DNA from: Dermacentor variabilis
Taxonomy: Eukaryota > Arthropoda > Arachnida > Ixodida > Ixodidae
Direction: 5' to 3'
Assembly (NCBI RefSeq): GCF_050947875.1
Contig: NC_134573.1
Coordinates: 37,751,615-37,815,614, forward strand
DNA length: 64,000 bases
The notes under the pieces: model-generated
The model's input: the letters and a program-made list of their open reading frames with translations, nothing else
Databases searched by the model: none
What the model was told of the DNA's origin: nothing
Translations under genes and position numbers: made by a program
Shown here: positions 22,350 to 35,884 of the stretch, one piece after another
How positions within the stretch are numbered: position 1 is the stretch's first letter
Layout: each line of letters begins with the position of its first letter

Positions 22350-25300
22350 TGCGATCGATCCACCACATCACCATCTTTGATTGATTACATAGTCTCCGGG
22401 ACGAGGCCTGTTTGCTCATTCAGATAACTATCCACTAATGATGCAAAGCAATTGGTAAATAGTTAGCCTTTTTAACAACAAATAGTGTAAAAAATGACTA
22501 TTAGTAGTTTATTAAAATCAATAGATAGCATTGTGATGGTTCACTATTGACAGCGCAGTTGATAATTTTGCAATTCTTGTCTTGCGATATTACAAAACAT
22601 TTTGTGATAACTGGCCATCTATAACACTCAGTTTATGCAATTTGGAAAGAGTTAACATCACCAAGTTTATGTTCCAGTGTTGCGTGCTGTACATCATGTA
22701 TTTAACATTATTGATAGTGCTATCGATGAACACGAGTAGCAGTGTAATGCCAGCACTATATTGATGATTTTGCATCGCTACCATCCACACAAATTGAGTT
22801 GTAAGAACCAACCAAAAAAAGACCTTGCTATGAAAAGGCAGGTTTTATGATGAAATATAGGGGAAAGCTGATCCACTTGGAGCCTTCCGACTTCCGCTGT
22901 TCGGCCGCTTCCTTGGCTGCACGCAACTCTGCTGTCTGTTGTTGCTCACAATTTCTCTCGTGATCCCTGAATGTTGTGTAATGCACCAAGGCACATGGCT
23001 GTCGTGAAATGCACTCTCAACGTGTTCATTGTGATACCCGTGTAGTTTCTGTATGTGCGTCTCGTGAACAACACATGCACTCTTTAATTGCACACATAAC
23101 AAAGTCTCACTCTTTGAATGCTCAAGAAGGGGAAAAATATTTTCTGTCTTTTCATGTTGTTGGTGTTGTCGTTGTCTCGTGGATGCATAAGAGTATATAT
23201 AGCATTGCACGAATGTGCTGTGGCGGTCGGCTCTATTGGTGATCTGGCTACAACTGGATTCACTTATCCTCTTTCTTTGTTTTTCTTTCACTGTTGATCG
23301 GTTACATTTGGCTATAGTATCGTCCTGAGTGCCTGTGGATCCATTTGAAATATGTATTTTTTACGCTTAATAAGTTTCATATAAAATGTGTTGAGAAAGG
23401 CCCCGTTGCACAATGACGATAGATGCATGACCCATGCCTTTTATTACGCACGGTTGTAAGCTGGTTGCAATGTGTTATGATGGTAAGGTTTGCAAATATC
23501 AGGTTTGTAACTAAATGTGACTGGGTATTTTGTAACAACATATGTTTTCATACTTTCCTTGAGGAAAGGACATCTGTGCAGCTGTGTGGCCCTTGTCACA
23601 CTTACTGGAACATTTTAAAGCACTTGAAGCTATTGCTACAAGGTCAGCTTTAAAAGGTTTTGTGCCCATAAACAACCTCATGTGTACTCACACTTCATGC
23701 CTGCATCCATGCGTTTGTGTGTTAGAATAGACAGTGTGCAGAATCTGCAAGTGTGCTTTCCCACACATCTCGTCTCACCTGATTGAGATGGCATACCTCG
23801 AGCCATGATGGCAAAAACAAAAGGCACTAAAGGGCACACTGCTGCTACTATTCTCACCATTCGTTCACCGCACTATCAACAGAGTTTCTTACAGTACTAC
23901 ATAGAGGGAAATCTGGGGCTTCTGTCTATGTTTTGTAACATTTATTGTGCCACCAAGGGAATGCTAGGATGTCGGTGGTTTGTCACAAGCATGGCTTGGC
24001 TGACAACAATGTTATTTTTGCACAAATAAAGCCCAGGCTGCACATATGCTTGCTAACGTGCACTAGCTCAATCCTACAAGTCTAGTGTCTGCCGTGCCTC
24101 TCGAAGAATAGCAGTTAGCAGGTACAAGATTTGAGCGCCAGAGTGCTCTTGCTTATGGCTAGACAGATGCCTTGGCAGACATTGCTTCATGTTGAACTAT
24201 TGATAGAGCTTCAAAATGTGCAAACTGGATTTGGCAAGTGTCCATTGGCCAAGCTGGTGCAGGAGAAAGGCAGTCACCACCACATAACAAGACCAAACTA
24301 AAGCATACAAGCACAAGTGCGTACTCTAGCCTAGCCGTGTACAAAGCAAACATTGCCTGTAGCTGCGTGTGCTGCATAGCATATACCACAGCTGCTGTGG
24401 AGTGCTGTCATGAGCTCTCTCATTGACGAAACGCTGTGATGACCGCATGCTCTGACCGGTCTCTGTAGGTGACGAGGCTTCAGGCATGCAAACCGTTCTT
24501 CTTGGATGGTCTTTTAAATGTCTTCAGTCTACTCCTTTCTTAGAAAAACGAAAGGATCCTAAGGTGGTGGCGACATTATGTTTGCTTACAGTAAATTACT
24601 CATGCTGAAGTCACCTGTAAGTTCTACCTGGTGGCATTAGCGTGCCACTCTCGAGAACTGGCAAGTTCACAGAAAACCATGGCACTAACTGTGATTTCTT
24701 AGTAGTACTGCCAATTCTATGGATTAGGTGTAGTCATAAATTCAACTATCGTTAATTAGAAACATCCACTTGAAGGTCCAATTGAGGCTGCACCACTCCC
24801 TGGGGCTGAAAGGTTCCAACACTAAGCCACTGGTTTCAAGTCGGGGATTTGTTAACTCAATTCGCACCAGAGAAAAACAGGGAAAATGACATCTCCTGCG
24901 TTTTGCAATCTGTAGTTTCATTAGTAGTAGATATGCAGCTTTCATGTTTGGCTTTGTTTGGTTAAACATAGGATATTCATGACACTTTCATGATGCATTT
25001 CTTGAGTACTGGAACAACTTATAGTTAAGTATAAAGTAGACCACATTGATCTGCTTGGTCGGCTGACTTTGCCTTGCGATGTGTCATCACAGTGTCTTTC
25101 TCCATTAGGAGCTATTTACAGCATTTTTCACACTTTATCTTCAAAACTATTTTTCTAGCTATATAATCACAAATATAGAAAATTAGTCTCATTGCTTGTT
25201 GCAGCAACATATTCAAGATGGTCTGGGCTGACACCTTGCACCCTCTGAATGCGATGCTCCATACCACGCAGCTCTCTCATTTTCAACAGGCTTCTCAATC

Positions 25301-28300
25301 AGCTCACACTTGTCTGTGTTTAAGTCAAGCAACTTTGTGAGCACATCTGATTCAGCAGTTCTGTTCGCTACAGAGCAGGCTAATTCATTGAAACTCGAGA
25401 CGGGATATAGTGATTAAGGAACTGTTGGGTTGTTGGCTGTGTGCTGCACCCTGTTGACTGGCTTTCGACTCACAAAAGATCTTCGCTAAGTTGTGATGTC
25501 ATTAGATACCTTAACATTCCTGCTGTGTGAAGTATCCCAGCTAACTGAGAGTAGTTGAGACCGTGACACTTGGGCTGACTGCAGTCACTACAGACAAAAA
25601 GCCACCACATTCTCCAGCATGGAGCTGCCATTCCGTACGGAAAGCTAGGAAGGACAGTAGCTGGTTTTTGGCATCATGCCCTAGCTCAACTGAAGAGGCA
25701 TTTCCTCGGGTATTTTCTGGCAGATTTTTGACACAGGGTTCAGCAGAAGTCGGGAAGCAGTGTTGGTACTGCGTCAGCAGCCAGCACTGGTCAACCTTGA
25801 GGAATCTCCTGTGTACTGTGTTTACATAGCCATGCAATATGCGCTGTTCCTTGAAAATACTTCTCGCACACAGCTGAAGATTCACAAAGGGGCTTTGCGG
25901 TGCAGGTTCTTGGACTCCTTTGGTCCTACGTCAGGCTTCGGGATACTGCAAAGCGATGGCATGCGTCCATTCACCTCACAGCGACCTGGGTATTCATTGT
26001 TGTGTAGTGGCGTGTTGCAGTTGGGGTCGACCATTTTACACGCCTTTTCCGTGGTCTGACAAAATAATCATGCCCTGGAGCAGACACAGACGGCGGGAGA
26101 AGGGATTGTGAACACTGTGGCAGGTACTCACGGTCAGCATTGTACAACAACGCATTTCCCCTGGGAAACTGCACAGCAGCTTCACATACAGCCAGTAACA
26201 CTATCTTGCTCATGCAAAGCTTATTGTTGGGCAGCTCACCTTACAACAAATGCGTGCATGTCATTGTATAGCCGGCATGAAGACAGCAGACAAGATTCAA
26301 GTTTGTTTTCCCTCTTGTCCTTGTCTGCTTTCTTTGGGCTTCGTATATCGTCGTGCCATACTTGCGACAGATGCAAGGAGCGGGTGGCACTCTCTACACT
26401 ATCCCCAGCAGTTCTAGGACACTAACCGTGCACAAAATGTCAGCACGTCAGGGCTACTTTTCCCTCTAGGGGTTTGTACGAAACTCTATGGCGCCATCAA
26501 ATCTTTGAAAATGCACTTATATAGAGATCAATTTATTCGTAACAGCATACCTCAAAGGTCCCGTGGTGCCACTCTTAATCTCTTACTGCTGGCGTAAGAT
26601 CAGCCATCTTGATGAGGACATGTCAGATGCATGGGAAAGCCTGCTTTTGGAATTTTGAATTTCATGTAATTGCTTTCTAGTTAGACTATAGGTGCAAGCT
26701 AGGAATTGAAATGCAACAGTAATATATACAGCACATTTTCTTCAATGTGAACTCTGTTAAGCCAAATTCTCTACCTAGTTAAGAGTTTCTGGGTCTTTGT
26801 TCAATCTCACATAGACTTGGCGTATATCTCTGATGCTTGACTTCTAGCAAGACAAACTAGTTTCACCGTCCTTTGAATTTTGTTCAAACAGGTCTGCTGT
26901 ACTTCTTTCTTGCCTTTTTTTCTTGTGGTGACTAATGAGTAGTTATGAAGGATAAAGCTAGCAAGTATACAGAGTAAGCACTAAGTCACCTCATCCATTT
27001 ACAGGTGATGCATCCTTTGTGTAGTTTCCAAGTTTTGTATGCTTAAGTAGTGATTAGCCAGTGATAGCGGTCACAAAGAAGCACACTTCTTAGGGATTGT
27101 GTGTAGCTGCATGCCTTCTCTGTTCTGTACGGTCTATTCATCAGTATTATTCATCTTCAGATAGTGGTCTTACACTGTGCCTCACCATTATTTCTTTTGT
27201 AGTTGTTTTTTAGTGAACCACCGAAAGCATTTTGATTGGACAATAATGTTCTTAGTAGGCAAAATCTGCTAAGTAGGTGGCTCAGCTTAAAAGCAAGCGT
27301 ATTTCAAATGGCTCTTGAATATGCTGAGATGAGATGCTGATTCTTGTTTTATTTTTGTAACTGCTTTACTTCATCTTGAAAAGGAAAATTATCTTGTGTA
27401 ACTCTTGGGCATATGTTACAGAAGGGCCATAAGACTCTAAAGGAACGTTTGCGAGTGCAATGACAAGAAAGTTAGTCCGAAGGCACCTGAGCACTTATGA
27501 GTTACGAATGCAAATTCATTAATGGCGAATTGAATGCCACTGAGCAGTCCTTCAGGTTATGAACTTTTCACGGCCAAGCGAGCACGTTGAGACGCACTTT
27601 TTGATTTGGCTTTGTCGAGGTGCAGTCAGAGTGCAGCCGAGAGCCTGTATAGACAAGGAAGGCACAGGTAACACAGGCTTCCACGAGCAAGGGTGATGTG
27701 GCGTCGCAGATGGCCTCTCCCCTCAGGCAACGCCCGGTGCGCTACTCAAGCAGCAGGTGTACCCTTTCGCCTGCTCTGCTTCATCGAGGCCCGCTCGTGC
27801 CATGGCGTCGTGGCCAGTGAGGAATTTAGCTGCCGTCTCGCTCCTACATACGCCAGCTTTTTCGATCACCGAGCCATTTGCCACTTTCGCATCAAAACTC
27901 GGTCAAGCAATCCAGTGACACGTCGAAACAAAGCTGTTGTGTGTTGTCGTGAAGAGTTTACAAAGATGAATCGCCCATGGACCTAATCTCAGAAAATCGT
28001 ACTTTTGCTCACTAGTGTTAAGGCCTAATCGATCCTTACAGAAGTAGTTAACCCAAGCAAAGAAGCAGTAGTACCACCTTGCATGTTACCACATTTGACA
28101 ATTTCCGTCCATGAAGACCTTTTGTTTGGAGTAGGATAAGCTGGAACCTAGCAGGGGCAGGTTACCTTTGAGATTGCCGAACGTGTGCCCAAGTTTATGC
28201 AGGCTAGCTTTTTAAATTTTTTTCTCAATTACTACCAAACCTCGATAAAAGGAGATATCAGATATCATGAAATAAATTTGAAATTGTTTTTTTTTTTTTT

Positions 28301-31300
28301 TTGCAGTATCTGCATCTATGCTTACAAGTAATATTGGATATAACAAAAGTGTTTGTTTTTTATGCCAGTTTTTTGATGAAGTGCAACTGTGTATCCTTTC
28401 AGGACGTGGTAGCCGTGAAACTTGAGACAAAAGCAGAACCTTGCAGCTCAAAATAAAAATAAAATAAAAGGCTGTATTTGCAGCATATAAGACGTTGTTT
28501 ATTGCAGCTTCATTAGAAGTACAAGGTATGCTATGGCAATGCTCACATGTACCATTATATATATTTTTTTTCATTAATATGTCCAGCCATCTGCTCTAGC
28601 CAACTTTGATGTGGCAGCAGCCACTATCTGAGTGCTAATTTGCTATCCAGATGTGGTGGTTCCGATTTTCTTTTTCAGACTGCCATGCAATTAAAAAGCA
28701 CAGTAGAATATCACCAACCTTTGCTTTAGTCAATTTCCTGGTTATGTGTTTGCACCAGATGCTATTAAAGGTACCTCATTTTGATCAGATGTGAATTTTA
28801 CCCCAAACACGGGCATCTTGAAAGCGTGGTATTGGAAGAAAACAAAAAACAAAACTTCCTTGCTGTAGCCTTAACAGTTTAAAACAAATTGGATTGCACA
28901 TAACCATGTCTTTTAGGTAAATTCAAATCAGGGTGATGAAGTTGCTAGTAATTTTTTATTTTTTCCTGTGTTGTTGCTCTAGAACCTTGTGCAATTGACC
29001 TTATATTTCTTCGAGGTGATATTCATTGCTTTCTCGTGCTTTTAAAGTTGGAAATGAAGTTCGACTGTTCCTTACTATACTGCTCATCACCACTTCTTTT
29101 GCCCCGAGCATGCTGCAATGTCAAACATTTTCACTTCTCAAATCTTTGAAGCCACAGGCAGAGGTTGAATGCGAAAGTGCTTGCAGTGTGAACAAATATC
29201 CAAAGTATTTTATTGCTCCTTCATGTATGAGAAGGACAGTAGGGATATATCCCTGCACAAGCCCTATCCTTACGAGCTTGTCCTCAGCTGTTGTATGTGC
29301 TCTTGCACAATGTCTATCCAAGAATCATGCTTTTCTATGTCCCTTTTTTTGTTTGTTTGTTTGTTTGACCACAGCCTTTTGAAAAAAGCCACCGTAGAAT
29401 CCAGTATACTATCCATGTTGTGCAGCTGTATGTTGTTCAGTAGAGTGTTCCGTGTCTTGTTCTTTTGTCCTTCAACATAAACCGTTCAACTCTCTGCCCT
29501 CCAAAGCCTCAGGCAACTCCTTCAAAGTTCTTCGTTGCCTCCTCAAACAGTGTTACAGTCTCACTAACCTTTACACCTGTGTCCACCCACCTCGATTATA
29601 TTTGATGGAAGAGGGAATTTTGTATATCTGTAGTACAAAATACATGTCATGTTGTCTTGTTATGTAGATAAAATAACTTTTAACTCGTCATTCGCAACTC
29701 AAGATGCATAGCACACGAAATTCTATTTTGATCTCTCTGACAGAGCAACCCTCGTGTACTGTATAGCTGTGATGTGTTAATTGGGCTTCGTGCCTGGGTT
29801 TCAAACAGGAAACTCTGGTGGAAGATGTAAGAGACGATTTGAAACCTGATGGAAGTTCTGGTGTGCAGGGAGCTGGAATGTGTGGGCAGCAGACAGTGCT
29901 CGACCAGAACTGTTGAGCCATCATGCAAACGCAAGCAGTTCAAACACGAACTAATAAAGTTCAGGGATAGCACATCTCCAGTCTCAATGGTGCCATTGTC
30001 AGCACCTTTCTTCAGTAACTGGACATTTGGCTTTTAAGGCTGTTTTCCTGACTAGGAACATCAAAAATGCCATGCCAGATTCACATAAAGACTCAAACAT
30101 GAGAACTATTCCTCCTATTCATTTATTTTTCCCTTATGTTGAAATCGAGCTTGATGATCCATAGGGCTTCTTGAATGAGTCTCTCATTGATATTGGTTTT
30201 TAATTGATTTATTAATTTCATAGTTGACCTTGGTGGTCCAGTCATTGAATTGACTATTTATTGCTCCCCGTATTTTTAAAAATCTCTGGCTTACTTATTT
30301 TTCGTTTCCAGTTTCTTTTTTACATCAGAGAAGTGTTTGAACTATTAAATAACTGTAGTTGTTTAGTCTTCAGAGTGTTAGCATATGACAGTCATTTAGG
30401 ACGTCAAACTTGTCACAGATTTGTTTTATACATCTTTTGTTACCTAAAAAACAGCTGAGAGGTGGCACCTGAAGCTCATGTTGTGTTTAGCATACTTCCA
30501 ACAATTAGTGAAAGTGGTTCACAGGTATTCCTGGATATAGAGACTTACAAGTATGAGTTAAGTAAATTTCATTATATTGTTATTTTTATATATAGTACTT
30601 ATACTAGATGGCATTAGACTATGACAATGATTGGAACTTTAATCCAGAAGATTTATGCTAGCTTGTGTGGCCACAGGCTGCTTCAAGTGGCAAGTTAGTC
30701 GGCGTATTCAGTTTCAAATAATTACCTTATCAACTAGAAATAGTCCAAGAATTGCTTATCAATATGACCAGTAATTTACGTCTAAATAGTGCTGCTATCG
30801 AAAGATAACTTCTTGCAGTAGAAGGCATCATTGCAGCATTAAAAGGCTGGAATATATAATTGTTGCATTGTTATTTCAAATGACAATGAATAACTTATTG
30901 CCTGTTGGCTGCCTTACAGTGCCTGAAGTTAAATTTTATTTATAAATGTTTCTATTTCTATTTGAAAATTCTTGACCTCCCAAAATAGCCTCAGGAAGGC
31001 TAACATAAAGCATCATGACAGTGTTGATAGCGAACTCTGCTGATACATGCTGTGGTGCTCGAATGGTCATAGCCTTCTGTTGCCGAGCATGAGGTGGCAG
31101 ATTTTGTTCCTGGTCAATACGACCAAGTTCCACTGCGAGTGTAATGCAAAAACACTTGTGTACTACACCTTTAGTGCACATAGAAGGACCTTGGGTGGCC
31201 ATGGTTGATCTCAAGTTATCTGGTATGACATCTCTCAGTGCTCTTATTTTGCTTTGGAATATAAAGTCCCATATATAAATTTTTAAGCCTCAACATGTAG

Positions 31301-32139
31301 TACTATTGCAGCACCATCTGGGTTGAAAGAACATATTGTGGCTTCTTGGATATAGGCACCAGACTTCCATGTAGTAATCTTTTTTGCACAAAGCCATTGT
31401 TGGGACTGCATCATGTGTGCGAGCTCAAGAGTTGTGTCGGTGTTCAAGGTCATGGTGGTTGGTCTCTGCACTACCTGGTGTCATAAGCTCGCATTCGCCT
31501 ACGCGTGTGGGCTGCTTTTCTGCTGCCCAAGTGTTCCAGCTCATTGCATCCTTTGCATACATAGTGAAAGGTTGTGATATCACTTCACTGTGCCTCGTGG
31601 TGCTTGTGTACCCCGCCTGTGCTTCTATTTTTGCTTTCCGGGACTTTCCCGAAAGTGGCCGAAGTTCCTGTCTCACTGCCCAAAATAAATACACAAAAAT
31701 TCTGCTGGTTTCTTTTGTGCCATATGAAATGCAGGAATAGCCTATGGCAGTCCTGGTTTTCTGTGGCTTTTACGCAAAGCGAAAAGGTGATCGCACAGGT
31801 ACCGTGTAGAGAAAGTCAATGTGATTCTTCACAGCTGCAATCGCCCTGGGAGCTACACATGAAGGAGTGTTTACAGTTCATAAAATGGTTCTCACATAAT
31901 GCTGTCAGTCAGTATAGGTTGGTTGGTCTATACTCAAATGTTCACTGAGCAAGAAAAAAGGAAAACATGATTGTCTCTTGACAATGTTCAAACTCGTGAA
32001 TTTTCAGTTAATGCGAGATAGGTGTTCTGACAACTGCAACGCGACAGTTTTCTTTCCTCCTTTCTTTAATAGTATTTATTCCAAACAGAAATGGATTAGA
32101 CCTACATAAATGTGGTGGCCAAAACAGTCAGTCACATAG
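22350..32139. other. AT-rich non-coding stretch, no gene seen
   Basis: No open frame here matches a family I know. A GC-richer patch at 27640-27990 contains a 97-residue frame without recognisable domains. Near 28235-28340 the words CCTCGATAAAAGGAGATATC and ATATTGGATATAACAAAAG resemble a decayed pogo-type MITE. Frames at 22845-23291, 25541-25885, 30936-31214 and 31425-31694 were examined and not recognised. Confidence 0.35.
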
Positions 32140-32200
32140 CCTCATCTACAAGTGCAAAACCCAATGCTACACAATACAGTTAACAATGCAAACAAGGGGG

Positions 32201-32344
32201 GTATTCTGTAGGAGTCCACCTAGTGGACTGTCTATTTCGGCTGCTGCTGATTGGATGCAGCTGTACGAGCGAGGAGACCAGCGGCCCTAGCCAATCAGCA
32301 GTGGCTGAAATGAACAGTCCACTAGGTGGACTCCTACAGAATAC
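32201..32344. repeat. Foldback MITE, copy 1
   Basis: A 144-bp inverted repeat. The left arm starts GTATTCTGTAGGAGTCCACC and the right arm ends GGTGGACTCCTACAGAATAC, and the arms continue inward to GCTGATTGG / CCAATCAGC. Runs of G on the left and C on the right just outside may belong to the termini. Confidence 0.88.
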
Positions 32345-32584
32345 TGCCCCTGTTCCTCCATCCAAGAGGCAAAGCCGAAAAATCAAGGTAATCTTGTTGA
32401 AGTAACGAAAGAGGGGCAGCATAGCATAGTTGGTTGTTGATTACTGCAGGAAAGTCGAGAGGCAGAAAAACTGTGGATACTCTTTGCTTCTGAGAGTGAA
32501 CAGAATGTGGCTATACCCAAGCCTCATCTACAAGTGCAAAACCCAATGCTGCACCATACAGTTACCAATGCAAACAGGGAGGGG

Positions 32585-32731
32585 GTATTCTGTAGGAGTC
32601 CACCTAGTGGGCTGTCTATTTCTGCCGCTGCTGATTGGATGCAGCTGTATGAGCGAGGAGGAGACCAGCGCCCCTAACCAATCAGCAGTGGCTGAAATGA
32701 ACAGTCCACTAGGTGGACTCCTACAGAATGC
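32585..32731. repeat. Foldback MITE, copy 2
   Basis: Same inverted repeat as at 32201-32344, carried in the second tandem unit. The right terminus reads ACAGAATGCC instead of ACAGAATACT, so it has diverged slightly from copy 1. Confidence 0.88.
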
Positions 32732-32952
32732 CTCCCCTGTTCCTCCATCCAAGAGGCAAAGCCGAAAAATCAAGGTAATCTTGTTGAAGTGATGAAAGAG
32801 GGGCAGCATAGCATAGTTGGTTGTTGATTACTGCAGGAAAGTCGAGAGGCAGAAAAACTGTGGATACTCTTTGCTTCTGAGAGTGAACAGAATGTGGCTA
32901 TACCCACGTTTACATGAGCACTGTACAATGTGTTTACGTCACTTAAGATGCA

Positions 32953-33560
32953 TCATGCTGCATGCGTATTACTCCTTATCGCTTTAAGAGATTTTGTGTG
33001 CCACGGAGTTGGCAGCGAATTCACATAGGAATATAGAAGAGTCCGTTCCATGCAGTGAAAGCTATGAAAACAGCGAAGCTGCATGATGGTTGTTTTCTCA
33101 AATTTGAACACGTGTTTAGTGCGATTTTCATGACAGTCTTTTTCCTCATTGTCATTTTGGTAGATTCCAGCTTCGGTTCTAGATTGCGCACTCATGAGTT
33201 GCGTGAGATTGTGACCAAAACACAGTCTGTCGCACACCTTGCAGCTCTGGCCGCACTCACTCTCAAAGGATTCTTTCTTGAACCGTCCATCGGCACCCCC
33301 CGCGGGAGGAATCTCTCTGCGTCGACATCTCTGCTCGGCCTCCTACTCTAGAAGTTGTGGTTTGGCTTGCCTCCACTGGCGCTTGGTTTGAGCTTCCCGT
33401 TCTCGATCATCGGCTCTAGCGGCTTCCCTCCGCTAGCACTTTGCTTGTGCTTCTCGCTCTCAAACATAGGGATTTGCACGACGGCGAGCTCCCGCTGCCA
33501 CTCGCGCCGAGCGGAATCTATGGTGCGAAAGGGCGTGCGCCGCTGGAACACCTACTCCTA
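32953..33560 (-). pseudogene. Helitron-like N-terminal fragment
   Basis: Read on the - strand in shifting frames, there is an Arg/Glu/Ala/Lys-rich repeat (REAQAKC, RREAARADD, EREAQTKRQWRQAK) followed by a SCKVCDRLCFGHNLTQL segment. The latter resembles the CxVCDRLWF box that, in my recollection, follows similar basic repeats in Helitron-like proteins of ticks. Stops interrupt the basic part. No replication-initiator or helicase domain follows. On the - strand, two inverted CCAAT words (ATTGG at about 33591 and 33639 on +) lie upstream. Confidence 0.5.
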
Positions 33561-33659
33561 TACCCCTCTCCTCCCCCGGTACATGCTCCGATTGGTCCGC
33601 TCTTATCCCCCCCCCCCTTGCGGGAGCACTGTTTCCCGATTGGCTCCGCTCCTTACCGG

Positions 33660-34540
33660 ATAGATGGATAGATGTTATGAGCGTCCCCTTTAGAACCGGG
33701 CGGTGGGTTGTGCCACCAAGCCCTTGCTATTATGCTGTCTAATGTGCTACCCAGGTTAACGAAAAGAAAAAAAAAAGCCACGATGAACTCCCATAACCAA
33801 ATTTTCTGATTCCCTTTTGCGAAATGTGCTTTTGTACGTCTCCGTTTTTTTTTTCGTTTCCCTACTTTTCTTCCACCAATCCTCCAATCGCCTGTTACTA
33901 ATCCCTACTGCGGACATGATTATTTTGCCACTGCTCTCACTGAACCCAAGGGCTTCAAGGAGGCCAGTGGTGCCTAAATCGATCGCTGGGTAGACGTATT
34001 CACATTCTAATAAAACATGCTCCATAGTTTCCCTAGCTTTACCGCAGCAAGCACATGCTTCTTCTTCCTTCTTATCTCTCGCTGTATAGGTGCGTGTTCT
34101 AAGGTATTTCAATCTCGCTTCGAATAGTAATGAGCTTCGCTTTGAGTTATAAATTGTTTCTTTCCTGATTTCGTTTCTTCCTCTTAAGTAGTCAGGTTTC
34201 TTAAGGCAGGTTTCTTTTCCATTGCCGCCACCCGTGAGATTATTTCAGCTTCCCTGACTTTCCGCTTGACGTTCTTTGTTGCTGTGTTGCCCACCCTACA
34301 GGCTGCGTACTTGCTGGTAAGCTTCCTAGTTATTTTCCTCCACTGTGAATCTATGTTTTTCCTGTACAGATACCTCAACACTCTCCAAGCCCATTTACTT
34401 TCTTCCATATACCTCAGTCGTTCTTCATACTCGATTTTAGTGCGAGCTTCCCTCACTTCAAAACCAGTCCAGCCCATGTCACCCTGCAGAGCTTCATTTG
34501 TAGTCTTCCCGTGAGCGCCCAATGCGAGGCGACCCACTGA
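33660..34540 (-). pseudogene. 3' end of a non-LTR retrotransposon
   Basis: On the - strand, 34537 to 34184 encodes RLALGAHGKTTNEALQGDMG and YMEESKWAWRVLRYLYRKN. After a frameshift near 34190, a second frame encodes ETIYNSKRSSLLFEARLKYL, then EEEACACCGK and MEHVLLECE (a CxxC...H...C box), then RRLEDWWKKS. This is a LINE C-terminus of the same family as 6665-7508. The 3' UTR ends at a GATAGATGGATAGATG run (33659-33674), probably the element's tail. The 5' part is missing. Only one frameshift is evident, so this copy is younger than the one in the LanC-like intron. Confidence 0.75.
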
Positions 34541-35702
34541 CTAATAAAAATAAAAATATGACTAATAAAAATCGGGCCCCTCGGTTAACCCCCTTTCTTC
34601 TCATAATCAAATTGTGGCTTTGGCACGTGTAACCCCATAATTTTTAATTATTCGAAATTTCTGTTGGCCCGTGTACCTCTATTATAGGCTTTCCCATGCG
34701 TTCTTATAGAGCGCTATGTATCTCTACGGGAATTCGCGCTAATCAATTATATTTTTCATTTGGTTTCGATTGTTTCTCATCGCCTATAAAGCTTCCAAGC
34801 ATCTACATGCACAGGGTGCACTATTACAACGACTACATGCGGTAACTTCCCAAATTACGCATTTTTTTACAGGTAAAAGGCGTCGCGCTTCTTGCGTCAC
34901 GCCTAAGAAATGTTATTTCGCAATCAATGCTGTTCTTTGTCGGAACAAAGTTATTTCAGCCAATGTTAATTGTGCGGCAACTGCTTCTTGCGCAAGAAGT
35001 CACCATTTCTTGAGGTTTTATAAAAACTGCGTAACCTTCTTCAGTCTTCGTAGTGCAGTTATATGCGCTGCAACGCTACATAGCGCTAGCACAACACCGC
35101 AAGAAATACAGCGTGCAACGTTTGCTGCGCCGAGTCAGCCGAGCTTAGGAGAAAAATGGCGCCAACGGAAAAGAAAAGCACAAGCAAAACGCAAGACCGG
35201 CACGTTTCCAAGGGCAACGGCAGGAAGACCAATTGTCGTGCATAAAAACGGGCGCAAAAACAGTTTCCACGGAGTGGGCGAGGAAGTCGCGTGGTGGCGG
35301 CAGAATTCAAAGAATGGCGGTAGTTTCTAATTACCAAGGAACATTACTCAGCGCTAAACTCTGCGCAGTGGATGTTCCAACGCGGTGTGGCCTGAAACCC
35401 CTGCAACTTCGTAAAGTACCGACACTCTCTCTCCTTCACTCCGCCTCGTTTTTGTCTTTCGTACTCCCTCCTCGACCGTGGCACCGCCTACAACCCTTGA
35501 GAATAGCAGATGACCTTTCGCAGAGTGAATACTCCCATAGCAAGACGGTGCGCTTTAAGCATTCACATTCTAGTTCCAAGTATATTCGTGTACAGCAGAG
35601 ATTTTCTATACGGAGGGTTATACAAATTCAGTGACAGCAGCGTTTAATAGCGGAGCTGTTTATGCTTTCAGTTCCGCCGTGGAGCATTACCACAAAACTC
35701 AG
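34541..35702. other. Non-coding stretch, no gene confirmed
   Basis: A 186-residue frame at 34770-35330 and overlapping frames show no known domain. At about 35308-35335 the words AATGGCGGTAGTTTCTAATT and ACCAAGG resemble repeats near 38870-38905 (- strand) and 47776-47800, so part of the stretch is a dispersed repeat. Confidence 0.35.
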
Positions 35703-35736
35703 CCAATCTGTGCGCCGCCTCGGGTTGCCTAGCAAC
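35703..35736 (+). promoter_or_regulatory. CCAAT box and perfect RFX X-box
   Basis: CCAAT (35703-35707) is followed by GTTGCCTAGCAAC (35724-35736), an exact palindromic match to the RFX transcription-factor X-box half-sites with a 1-bp TA-centred spacing. The pair lies about 150-180 bp upstream of the ATG of the basic ORF at 35885 in a GC-rich segment, the layout expected of a proximal promoter. Function is inferred from motif match and position only. Confidence 0.5.
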
Positions 35737-35884
35737 CGCCTGCGAGAGCACGGAGCCACGCAACCTCCACGCACCCCACGTGCGTAGGGTGGAGTCGTGT
35801 CGTCACAGGCGAGTAAAAGCTCGGAACAGCCGGTGTGGCGGCACACCTCTCGCCTCCTCTACGCCATGCGTACGTGCTGCTGCC

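Larger units (their letters stand above)
32140..32907. repeat. Tandem duplication, two units of about 382 bp
   Basis: Unit 1 (about 32140-32520) and unit 2 (about 32521-32907) align almost base for base, both starting GCCTCATCTACAAGTGCAAA and ending GAATGTGGCTATACCCA. Each carries one copy of a foldback MITE. The few differences are scattered substitutions and small indels, so the duplication is fairly recent and came after the MITE insertion. Confidence 0.92.

Noticed and set aside
22845..23291. His/Cys-containing 148-codon - strand ORF as a zinc-finger protein
   Set aside because: Cys and His residues are not spaced as in C2H2 or other fingers; no other support.
27693..27986. 97-codon ORF in a GC-richer patch
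   Set aside because: No known domain; it might be an exon of an unrecognised gene, but nothing supports that beyond composition.
34770..35330. 186-codon + strand ORF
   Set aside because: The Ala/Cys/Arg-rich sequence has no family resemblance and the end overlaps a dispersed repeat core.
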